A stretch of 64,000 nt of DNA from Penicillus capitatus (Eukaryota; Chlorophyta): NCBI GenBank assembly GCA_965649825.1, contig OZ287695.1, positions 1,364,001-1,428,000 of the forward strand. Direction: 5' to 3'. Shown here piece by piece: positions 32,919 through 40,439 of the stretch. The position numbers and the translations under genes were made by a program. The first letter of the stretch is position 1; each line of letters starts with the position of its first letter. The notes under the pieces were generated by a model. That model saw only the letters and a list, made by a program, of their open reading frames with translations, searched no databases and had not been told where the DNA came from.

Positions 32919-35900
32919 TCAATCATAGTATTCTTTAATTCGGCTCGAGTGAACTGGATTCCTCACTGGTCCATGAACACGCCATCTGCATCTTCCTACT
33001 CTCTCTGCTAACGTGTATGGACCTCTCCAGGCTGCAGGTTTGCCAGCTTCTGGGTAAAAGACCAGCACTCTTCTTCCAGTTCTTAAGGGTGGCGATGAGG
33101 CTGCGATTTTTTTGTGACTTCGCCTCGTAGTGGCTTCTCTTGATTTTCTGCAATTTTGGATCGCCTTTGCCCTCCATGTCTTCAGTCTCTCGTCGTCGAT
33201 TCGTTCTCCATTTCGTGTCACTCCCCAGAAGAGCTCATTGGGCGTATATTTCGTCACGCCATGTATGGCATCATTGATTACCTCCTCGAGGCGCTTGCCG
33301 TCGATCGGGAGTTCTTGGTTCGCGGTCATCTTTTCCACTCTTTTCTTGATGTTCCCGACAAGGCGCTCCACACGGCCATTAGTATGTGCCGTATAGGTGG
33401 GAGAATAGTAATGTGTGATCTGCCGCTCGGTGCAAAAGGCCCGCAATCGACGACCACAAAATGCTTGGCCTTGATCTGAAAATATAGCTTCTACGCCTCC
33501 ATGTCTTGCCACTGTTGCATTCCACCATCTCGTGAGGGCCTTGATTACGGTTTCTTCGTTTGGTTGCGTCGTTATCGTCAACTGGCAGAACCTGGTTAGT
33601 CCGTCGACGATTGCTAAGACGTGCTTGTTCTTCTTTTGATATCTTCCAAGCTTGATTGGTCCTAGGAAGTCGAGGAACAACATGTGGTTTGCCACGGGGC
33701 ATTCGATGCCTCTCCATTCGTCTCTAAGACGGGGTCTGGCTCCCCTTTGACAACCCTCGCATCTTCGCACGAACTCTTCAACATCCGTTCGGGCCGATGG
33801 CCATATGCTTCCGTCCCTTTTAAGGTGCTCCCATGTTCGGCGGGAGTTCCAATGACCGTCGTGGGCTGTTCTCAGGCGTTCTGTCTGTTGCTCTGTGAGA
33901 AATGTCGTTGCTGCCTTTTCCAATGATGGCCATCGGCTTAAGACATCTGCCACCCCGTTGGATGCACCGGGAAGGTAGCACACTTCAAGTCTGGAGGGGA
34001 TCTCGAAGTTCGTCCAAAGCCAATCGAGCAGTCTGGACACCCTTGCGTCGAGGAGTGACCGGCTTCGTGGCGTTCCCATTACGCATTGGTATGCACTTTG
34101 GGAATCTGTCCACACCACTATTCGCATCCCTGCTGTCATGACCTTCACTTGCTCGAGGGCCCAACAAAGCCCTCTCAGTTCTCCAAGCATGCTGCTCACA
34201 GCGCCGTTGGCTTCACGACGACTGTTGATTCCGATCAAAAGTCCTTCGCTCATCGGTCCTGAGAACAGAGCATATCCGGTTCCTACGCCGCTCCAGTCGA
34301 CGTAGAGGTGCGATTCCTTCGTCGCATTGGTTGGTAGTCGATGCAGTGACATCGAGTTACGCAGCACAAGTTCCCATACCTCCCTTGTCTTCCTCTGCAG
34401 TGTGGCCAGATCTGATCGATCCTTTCTCGAGAGACTCAGTTCTTCTTGTAAGGGCTCCAGCCACTGGCTTAGTCTGTGACATGTGGGTCGACAGACGTTC
34501 AGTATTCCAATCATCTTCTGCAGTTGATGCTTCGACGTCGATATGGGCACTTGGGTGCATTGCTTGCGAATGTAGCTCTCGAGGCTGAACGTTGATTCTC
34601 GGACATCGTACCCCAGAAAAATCACTTGCTTTTCACAGAACTGCATCTTCTGTCGATTGGTGTGAAGGCAGTGGGCCTCCATCACTCTTAATACTTCTTC
34701 CAGATTGCTGTCATGTTCCCCTTGATCGCGTCCGCCAATCAAGATGTCATCTTGATAGATGATTGCTTTGGTGGTCTCGAAGACCGAGCGCAGACGGCTA
34801 AGGAACAGCGAAGGGCTGCACGACCATCCCATCGGAAGGCATTTGTATGTCCACCTTTTCCCTTGGTGCTCGAATCCGAATAGCTTCTGGAGAGCATCGC
34901 AAACCTGTAGGTGAAAAAACCCACAGTCTAAATCAAGGACAGTAAACCTATCCCATTCGGCTGGTATGGATGATACTGTCTCCTTTACACTCGTCATTTG
35001 TGTCTTCCAGGTTCGGCAGTAGGTATTCAAGAGCCGGAAGTCGAGGGTCTTGCGTGCTTTCCCGCTGGGCTTTCTGACCCATATCGTGGGGCTCAGAAAG
35101 ACCCTTTCACCAGGCTTCACTCTCCTGATAACCCCACGTGCCTCCATATCGGTGAGCACTTCGTTGGCTTCTTTGGTAGAGACGTCCCCCGTCTCGTATC
35201 GAGCGCCTCTGTTGCATCTTGGAATGTCCGCCACATCCTTCAGCCACTCGATCTCGTTGTGGCATATCTTCAATCGCGCGATCGTCTTGCCCGCGCCGAA
35301 GATGCCTTTCGAGAACACCGCTGGGTATTTCTGCACCCAGTGATCCAGATCGGCTTTTTTCGTGTGGGCTGATGCTGAGACGGGACTCGTCGCAGGACTC
35401 CCGTCTTCTTCGCGGGTCGCTTCCGGTTCGCTGATGTCGAATCGGCTCTCCGGTGTCTTGATGATTGCCGCTGCCTTGAGTTTCGGACTCAACAATTTGG
35501 CTTCGTCGGCAGAATTATAGATTTGGACTCTGACTGTTCCCTCATTGGACAGGGAAACAGAAGCTAGCAGGTTACGGACCTGTAGCACTGGCAGCACGCC
35601 TTGGATCCCGTCTCCTACCACGTTGAACGGTAGAACCAGGATCTTTGTCTCCTTAGGGCCCATCACGGTGGACCTTCCGAGGGGCAAGTGAGCACGGTTG
35701 CCCACGACTGCGACACGCGCCGCCTTGTTTCTTTGGCCGAGGATGGAGATCTCCACCGTAGGGTGAGCGGCGGATCTCCCCTGGATTCTTGGCTCTGGGG
35801 CAGAGGTCCCCAGATCTAGAAGTTTTTTTGCAGCTGAGCTTTGGAGGCTGCATGGCAGAAGAGTCTCTCTCCGCATGGTCTCTGTAGGTATTCCTCGCTG

Positions 35901-36080
35901 CAGTTGATGCTGAACTCGAACTGACGTAACGCCGGAGTTCCCAATATCGTTTTCCCCAGTTGGGGAACAACCAAGTACGTCACACTCTTCTCTGAGTTCC
36001 CGAGGTGAGTGTTCAGGGTAGTCTGCCCAAGAACGGGTAGACCCTCGCCTGAGACTCCGTAAACCTCCGTTACGTCGCAA
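32919..36080 (-). CDS. Pol polyprotein of retrotransposon 1 (RT, RNase H, integrase)
   Basis: Open frame of 1,053 codons, entered by -1 frameshift at 35,822-35,828; the part upstream of that overlaps gag. RT blocks: FLSPTIWVRKPSGKARKTLD, FTVLDLDCGFFHLQV, CLPMGWSCSPSLF and the active site IIYQDDILIGG (YxDD with Q). RNase H: LYVDWSGVGTGYALF, LGELRGLCWAL, VVWTDSQSAYQ and NGVADVLSRW. Integrase: zinc-binding AHDGHW and VRRCEGCQRG, then catalytic D,D,E blocks LFLDFLGPIKL, AIFSDQGQAF and NGRVERLVGNIKKR. A C-terminal GPY-like end has WRGPYTLAERVGRCRW. Order RT-RH-IN is that of Ty3/gypsy elements. No stop or frameshift, so probably active or recently so. Confidence 0.93.
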   Translation of the reverse strand: MRRNGGLRSLRRGSTRSWADYPEHSPRELREECDVLGCSPTGENDIGNSGVTSVRVQHQLQRGIPTETMRRETLLPCSLQSSAAKKLLDLGTSAPEPRIQGRSAAHPTVEISILGQRNKAARVAVVGNRAHLPLGRSTVMGPKETKILVLPFNVVGDGIQGVLPVLQVRNLLASVSLSNEGTVRVQIYNSADEAKLLSPKLKAAAIIKTPESRFDISEPEATREEDGSPATSPVSASAHTKKADLDHWVQKYPAVFSKGIFGAGKTIARLKICHNEIEWLKDVADIPRCNRGARYETGDVSTKEANEVLTDMEARGVIRRVKPGERVFLSPTIWVRKPSGKARKTLDFRLLNTYCRTWKTQMTSVKETVSSIPAEWDRFTVLDLDCGFFHLQVCDALQKLFGFEHQGKRWTYKCLPMGWSCSPSLFLSRLRSVFETTKAIIYQDDILIGGRDQGEHDSNLEEVLRVMEAHCLHTNRQKMQFCEKQVIFLGYDVRESTFSLESYIRKQCTQVPISTSKHQLQKMIGILNVCRPTCHRLSQWLEPLQEELSLSRKDRSDLATLQRKTREVWELVLRNSMSLHRLPTNATKESHLYVDWSGVGTGYALFSGPMSEGLLIGINSRREANGAVSSMLGELRGLCWALEQVKVMTAGMRIVVWTDSQSAYQCVMGTPRSRSLLDARVSRLLDWLWTNFEIPSRLEVCYLPGASNGVADVLSRWPSLEKAATTFLTEQQTERLRTAHDGHWNSRRTWEHLKRDGSIWPSARTDVEEFVRRCEGCQRGARPRLRDEWRGIECPVANHMLFLDFLGPIKLGRYQKKNKHVLAIVDGLTRFCQLTITTQPNEETVIKALTRWWNATVARHGGVEAIFSDQGQAFCGRRLRAFCTERQITHYYSPTYTAHTNGRVERLVGNIKKRVEKMTANQELPIDGKRLEEVINDAIHGVTKYTPNELFWGVTRNGERIDDERLKTWRAKAIQNCRKSREATTRRSHKKIAASSPPLRTGRRVLVFYPEAGKPAAWRGPYTLAERVGRCRWRVHGPVRNPVHSSRIKEYYD

Positions 36081-37396
36081 GGCACCGCTGAATGTCCGAT
36101 CTCTTCACAGATCGTCCTGGAGATCAAGTTGGCGGACGACCCGGAGTCAATGAGAAACTCCCGGGCCCGAGGCTCGTTTTCGATCCGCCCTTGCACGTGG
36201 AGGAGAGGTCTCCCGTTGTCCCTTTCCGTTCCACTGACTGCCGCCGTTGTCGGCTGATGAGAGCACCCTTCATCTGTCTGAACTTCGCCTCCTCTGGGAG
36301 AGGACCGGCCACTTCTGAAACTGAACTCATCGTCAATGTCCGATCCCATACAGGTGGACGCTGCATAAGCTCTGTCTTTTCGCTGTTTGGGGCACTCATC
36401 TTTCCAGTGCATCCCACGGCATACAGGACACGGAGCGCTGGGCTTGCTAGGCCTGGCAGGGCAGGCCCAAATCGGATGATCGTCTCCCCCACACCGTTTG
36501 CATCGCTTCCCTCTCGGAGTTCCTCCGTCCTTTCTCGGAAAAGCAGAGGGTCCGGGAGAATCGGACGAGCGTCGGCGAGCATGCGTGTCGGGTTTGTCGA
36601 CCCTGGAGCCTCGTTTTTCGTCCGAGGCCCGCCTTAACTCCCTCAGGGCATTCTTTACCTCCCTGAGTTCTTGTCTGAGGTCGTCGTCATTGCCTTCTGG
36701 CTCGCTTTCCCACTGCAGTCGTCGAAGGAGTTGGATAAACTTTTGGATGGCTATTCCCAAAACCACCCAGATTGGCAGATGGAAATACCACTTTACCACA
36801 GCCCTGCATCCTTTCCACATGACCGTCGCCTTGAGCCACATCAGGCAGAGCACGTTTGTGACGATGAATGCCACGCAGAGCCAGAAGATCGTCCACATGT
36901 TGCGGAGCGACGTGCCTGTGACCGTCGCCGCCGCTGCGATGAAGTCGACGATTGAGTTTCGGATCCGATGGAAGGTTGACCGCCACATCCCGCTTTCGTC
37001 CGCGGCGGTTTCCGGCGCAGTCGGCGCATCCTCAGCCTTGGAGTGATCGCTGGCCGAGAACCATGTCTTCCAGAACTTCCATCGGCCCCCCGTCGTGGAC
37101 TCGGCCGTTTCTTCGTGACATGGACAGCATGCAGCCAGACGTTTGCGCAGTCTAATCGACTCTCCTAACAGCTGGTCTTTGTCTTCCCGTAACTCCGCGT
37201 TCTCTCGTCGCAAGAGCTTGATGGTCCGCATTATATCCGCCATGTTCTGCCCGGCAGTCATCTCCAAGCCTTCGTTGGACGTATCGTCGTTTGTCGCTGC
37301 CTCCGCTTGGATACCTCCATCGCAATAAAGGAGGATTGCCACCAACACAGCCATGACCGTCCGGTCGGTCTCCTTCGCTCCGAAACCAGATGTCAT
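35816..37396 (-). CDS. Gag-protease of retrotransposon 1, with membrane-like segments
   Basis: 526 codons from an ATG lying within the last six bases of the 5' LTR (MTSGFGAKETDRT). Residues about 12-33 form a signal-like hydrophobic stretch (VMAVLVAILLYCDGG). Next comes a coiled-coil stretch (LLRRENAELREDKDQLLGES), then two hydrophobic segments around residues 165-220 (MWTIFWLCVAFIVTNVLCLM, FHLPIWVVLGIAIQKFIQ). A basic region leads to two CCHC-type knuckles, CKRCGGDDHPIWAC and CPVCRGMHWKDEC, and then an aspartic protease with FLIDSGSSANLI (DSG active site). A capsid-like domain of normal Gag is not evident. The frame ends QLQKNF six bases past the slippery heptamer. Confidence 0.85.
   Translation of the reverse strand: MTSGFGAKETDRTVMAVLVAILLYCDGGIQAEAATNDDTSNEGLEMTAGQNMADIMRTIKLLRRENAELREDKDQLLGESIRLRKRLAACCPCHEETAESTTGGRWKFWKTWFSASDHSKAEDAPTAPETAADESGMWRSTFHRIRNSIVDFIAAAATVTGTSLRNMWTIFWLCVAFIVTNVLCLMWLKATVMWKGCRAVVKWYFHLPIWVVLGIAIQKFIQLLRRLQWESEPEGNDDDLRQELREVKNALRELRRASDEKRGSRVDKPDTHARRRSSDSPGPSAFPRKDGGTPRGKRCKRCGGDDHPIWACPARPSKPSAPCPVCRGMHWKDECPKQRKDRAYAASTCMGSDIDDEFSFRSGRSSPRGGEVQTDEGCSHQPTTAAVSGTERDNGRPLLHVQGRIENEPRAREFLIDSGSSANLISRTICEEIGHSAVPCDVTEVYGVSGEGLPVLGQTTLNTHLGNSEKSVTYLVVPQLGKTILGTPALRQFEFSINCSEEYLQRPCGERLFCHAASKAQLQKNF
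35822..35828 (-). promoter_or_regulatory. -1 ribosomal frameshift site A AAA AAC (element 1)
   Basis: In the gag frame the codons are CAA AAA AAC TTC TAG, so the heptamer A AAA AAC is in the correct phase for -1 slippage. The pol frame is open across it. Gag ends two codons later. Confidence 0.8.
37371..37388 (-). other. Primer-binding site of retrotransposon 1
   Basis: Two bases inside the 5' LTR the minus strand reads TGGTTTCGGAGCGAAGGA. TGG pairs with a tRNA CCA end. Twelve of its bases match element 2's PBS. The site is translated as part of gag (SGFGAKE). Confidence 0.75.
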
Positions 37397-37546
37397 TGCG
37401 TAAGCTTAAAAGAAAGACAAAATCCGTTCGTTTGCTTGCGCCCCTCCTTTAATACCTCCTGATCAGGAGGGGCGACTAATACGCCATTTGATCTGATGAC
37501 TCAAATGGCATGATCAGTCATATTAGTGTTTCTGTAGGAGCCCACA
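37391..37546 (-). repeat. LTR of retrotransposon 1 (element 5' LTR)
   Basis: 156 bp, apparently identical to 32,704-32,859. It must contain promoter and R region; the gag ATG lies at its inner end (37,394-37,396). The same two hairpins are present at offset 4,687. Confidence 0.97.
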
Positions 37547-37551
37547 TCGAC

Positions 37552-38740
37552 CACGCCCTTGTCTGTGTGAGCAGCAGCGGTCTTTGACGAAACCATGCTT
37601 GTACTCAATGTTTGCTGGATGCCTCGTCCTTCATCATCGGATTCGTAAGTGTAATTGTACTGAGCTGAGGACTGGCCCGCCATCTAGAATTCAAACTCCA
37701 TCTTGATTGGTGTGTAGCATTGGATTTCTTACCGTTGCGAACGAGATATGGGAATTCACCCAAGTGATTCAAGTGCCAATCTCCTTCTGAAATTCGAATC
37801 GATTCGCTAGATGCTTATCCTCGTGGAACAGACTCCGTTTGCGGCACAGCTGGTTCCTTGTCGGAGCGGAAATCCAGTCAACCAGAACCTGGTCGTTTGA
37901 TCTGCATCAATGCGAGCTGGTCTTCGAGGACGAGTCACAACGTGTTTGTTGGAATTATCTCGTCATTGAGCTTTCGACAACAGTCCAGCTGGTCCGGCTT
38001 CTACCGTCACTGTCGCCAGCGAGTGAAACCTTCTTTAAAGAAGGACTGATTGGCGCCAGAGAGAAAGTGTCGATGCACTCGGAATCTTCGTTCTGCGATG
38101 GAGGACTGACTCTGTCTTCGAACGATCGAGATTGAAATCGGCTTTCATCTCACTCGAGCCATCCTCCCATCGCCTCTGACGGAATGAGGCAGCGAAAGCA
38201 GTTGTCGATAGCAAACCACTGTGAACAGCTGATCGACTGAGCACTCACCGAGGGCTGTTGTTGCCTAGACAAAACGCTTACTTAGCATCTAAGCCATTGA
38301 CCTCCCATGTAGAACGTGCTTGCATAGAAGATCATCGTCTTCTGCCTTTTCTGCGTGGATACTCCATCGAGGATGGTTCCACTGGTCTCGTGGTCGGGCG
38401 GAGGAGGTCTGTTGTCCACTGCATCGTGTCTGGGAGACTTCGAGATCTTAAGCCAGACGAACCGAGTTATGGAGTCCGTTGGCAGGCGATTCCCTGTGCC
38501 GTGAAGTTTTCGATGGCTCCTGCTGGTCACCTGCAGAGACGCCTTTGTATGATAAACGATATGTAAAACGCTCACCAGTCCGCAGATCTTCAGGGTTTAA
38601 TTGTTCTCTCGCAGTCTCCGAAAACTGCAACGCCTTTTATCTTGTTATCCGCTAGTGGACTTCTGAGATTCAGTTCTCCGTCTATAGCCTTTAAGCTCCG
38701 AATAGAGACCCAGCGGTGAGATGTTGCAACCTTTGTCTTG
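37552..38740 (-). pseudogene. Coding-like fragments between the retrotransposons
   Basis: Minus-strand pieces: MAGQSSAQYNYTYESDDEGR and GIQQTLSTSMVSSKTAAAHT at 37,552-37,683, preceded by an intron-like 49-nt segment (gtaaga to ttctag) after DWHLNHLGEFPYLVRN; KADFNLDRSKTES near 38,100; and LQFSETAREQLNPEDLRTGE near 38,600. They resemble exons of a larger minus-strand protein that would continue left of element 1 (RNQHPKLENS after the target site) and right of element 2. The product is not recognised and I could not build one unbroken frame. Confidence 0.3.
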
Positions 38741-38744
38741 CTGT

Positions 38745-38871
38745 TGTCATGAATGAGGAATTAGGGGGCGTCAAACCCGAAGCGTCACTTGATGTACTTA
38801 ACAGTGGTGCCTGTGTCATGTACGTGATTAGTGTGATCTTTTCTGTAACAATTCTGATCGTAAAAGCGACA
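38745..38871 (+). repeat. 5' LTR of retrotransposon 2
   Basis: 127 bp with TG...CA ends, apparently identical to 43,362-43,488. Its last base is the A of the gag ATG. Confidence 0.96.
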
Positions 38872-40439
38872 TGGTTTCGGAGCCGAAGATGTACGCCAGA
38901 TGGACGCCAGAGGCCGAACGCTGGCTGATTCCATATTTGGAAGCGACTGAGGATGTAGGACATGATCGTCTCAGGCGACTTCTTAAGCATGTCGATAATC
39001 GCACGTCGGGAGGACATGCCGTCGTCGATATCGTTGCACGTTATCAGACTAAGGGACGGGATGCTATTCTCGCCGATTATGCAGACGCCGCAGCTCGGAA
39101 TGAAGCTGCTAACGTCATCGGACTTAACAACCTGCGCTGGCATCGCATCAAACAGGCTTTGCGAACACTGCATCCGCAAGAAAATGCCATGGCGCCCGAG
39201 ACGCAACTATTGACGATGAAGCGACACCCCAAGAACGAAAACCTTCTCGAGTTCGTGATGCGTTATCGACGCTCTGCCGATCAGTTCATAACGCAAGGAA
39301 TGGTGACGAAAGAAAGGTGTTTGCAGATCCTCTTTCAAAAACTGCCGGATGCGTTACAAACCATGATGTCTATCATTCCGTTCAATACAGCAACCTTGGA
39401 TACAGTGGAGGACATCGTCCGCAGTAAACTTGACTGGATGGCAATTACGAAACCAGGGGTGTATGTCACGAAAGAACTCGGCGACTATATGGAAGTGGAT
39501 GCGGTCGAGCTTCACGCGGCACAGAGTGTCGACGAAGAATGTCACAACATGCGCGAGAAGATCATCTCAGGGTCGGATATTCGTTTCGACGCCATCACGA
39601 ATGCGAACGGCGTTATGATCGCGTGGAAGAAGCTCATGGATCAACCTCGATTCTACCGCGAGGCGGAGCGATTTATGGCTGCTAGACGAAAGAAATCGCA
39701 GACTGGGCAGCGGCCACGTTATATGGCAGTTGCAGAGGATACTTCTGAGGTCGACGAGGATGATTTTACATTCGATGCGGAAGTCCCCTCAAGAGAACCT
39801 CATCGGGACGACACGGCAGGCGATCACGATCGTCTATGCATGATCGATGGAGGATTGGAAGATAAACGTGTCGAGTCGCCTTTGGTCTGTTCGAGTGTTT
39901 ACCCTAAGTCGAAGCCTAGTTTGCATCTCGGAGTGGAGCTGAACGGAAAACGAGTTAACGCCTTGATCGACACAGGTGCGACCAATTGCTTTGTACAGCT
40001 AAGGACACTCGAAGCATTGGGGCTGGAAAAGGACGTGAAATCATGCCAGCGAAGTGTCACTCTCGGCAACGGGACATCTACACCTCTTGCGGGAAGGGTA
40101 AGCCTGAAAGCAATCGTCGAAGGGGAGGCGTATCCTATCGACGCATTTGTACTCGCCGGCAAAGGGCCAGCTCTCATTCTGGGCTATCGATTCCTTGAAG
40201 AGAACAACCTGATCATCGATTGTCGCGCTAGAAGGCTGTTGAGAGCTCATCAGGCACCGTTGCAGTGCCACCATGGCGAGCTTGTAAAGAAGCAGCCCGA
40301 CGAGCGATTAGACAGTGGTCGGAAGGAGATGCAGGATTTGATGACCGAAATACGAGCGCTCACGGTTCAGATCTCCGCCCTGATAAGTCTGTTGCAAAAA
40401 AACGAACAAGCGTCATTGTTGGCTCCAGCTCAACAGTGA
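38871..40439 (+). CDS. Gag-protease of retrotransposon 2
   Basis: 522 codons beginning MVSEPKMYARWTPEAERWLI; the ATG starts on the last LTR base and the PBS is codons 1-6. The first 200 residues resemble a Ty3-type Gag capsid region: WHRIKQALRTLHPQENAMAP, LEFVMRYRRSADQFITQGMV and QILFQKLPDALQTMM. No CCHC knuckle is visible. A retropepsin follows from about residue 345: LHLGVELNGKRVNALIDTGA (DTGA active site), TNCFVQLRTLEALG and LILGYRFLEENNLIIDC. The C-terminal helix ends LLQKNEQASLLAPAQQ just past the slippery site. Confidence 0.9.
   Translation: MVSEPKMYARWTPEAERWLIPYLEATEDVGHDRLRRLLKHVDNRTSGGHAVVDIVARYQTKGRDAILADYADAAARNEAANVIGLNNLRWHRIKQALRTLHPQENAMAPETQLLTMKRHPKNENLLEFVMRYRRSADQFITQGMVTKERCLQILFQKLPDALQTMMSIIPFNTATLDTVEDIVRSKLDWMAITKPGVYVTKELGDYMEVDAVELHAAQSVDEECHNMREKIISGSDIRFDAITNANGVMIAWKKLMDQPRFYREAERFMAARRKKSQTGQRPRYMAVAEDTSEVDEDDFTFDAEVPSREPHRDDTAGDHDRLCMIDGGLEDKRVESPLVCSSVYPKSKPSLHLGVELNGKRVNALIDTGATNCFVQLRTLEALGLEKDVKSCQRSVTLGNGTSTPLAGRVSLKAIVEGEAYPIDAFVLAGKGPALILGYRFLEENNLIIDCRARRLLRAHQAPLQCHHGELVKKQPDERLDSGRKEMQDLMTEIRALTVQISALISLLQKNEQASLLAPAQQ
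38872..38888 (+). other. Primer-binding site of retrotransposon 2
   Basis: TGGTTTCGGAGCCGAAG directly after the LTR. The complementary tRNA would end CUCCGAAACCA, implying acceptor stem UUCGGAG and discriminator A. It resembles but does not equal the common initiator-Met PBS (TGGTATCAGAGC). Confidence 0.75.

Larger units (their letters stand above)
32704..37546 (-). mobile_element. Ty3/gypsy-like LTR retrotransposon 1, complete
   Basis: A 4,843-bp element in minus orientation. It has 156-bp LTRs beginning TGTCATTGCG and ending CCCACA, flanked by a perfect 5-bp target duplication TCGAC (32,699-32,703 and 37,547-37,551). The LTRs appear identical base for base, so the insertion is recent. Order inside: PBS, gag with two zinc knuckles and aspartic protease, -1 frameshift, then RT, RNase H and integrase, the Ty3/gypsy order. 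All frames are open. Unusual: very short LTRs, the gag ATG inside the LTR end, and hydrophobic segments in Gag. It inserted into sequence that looks like an older minus-strand gene. Confidence 0.95.

Noticed and set aside
40265-40439. In-frame fusion of gag and pol in element 2
   Set aside because: The gag stop at 40,437 is real and pol lies in the -1 frame; the slippery heptamer explains the junction better than an error.
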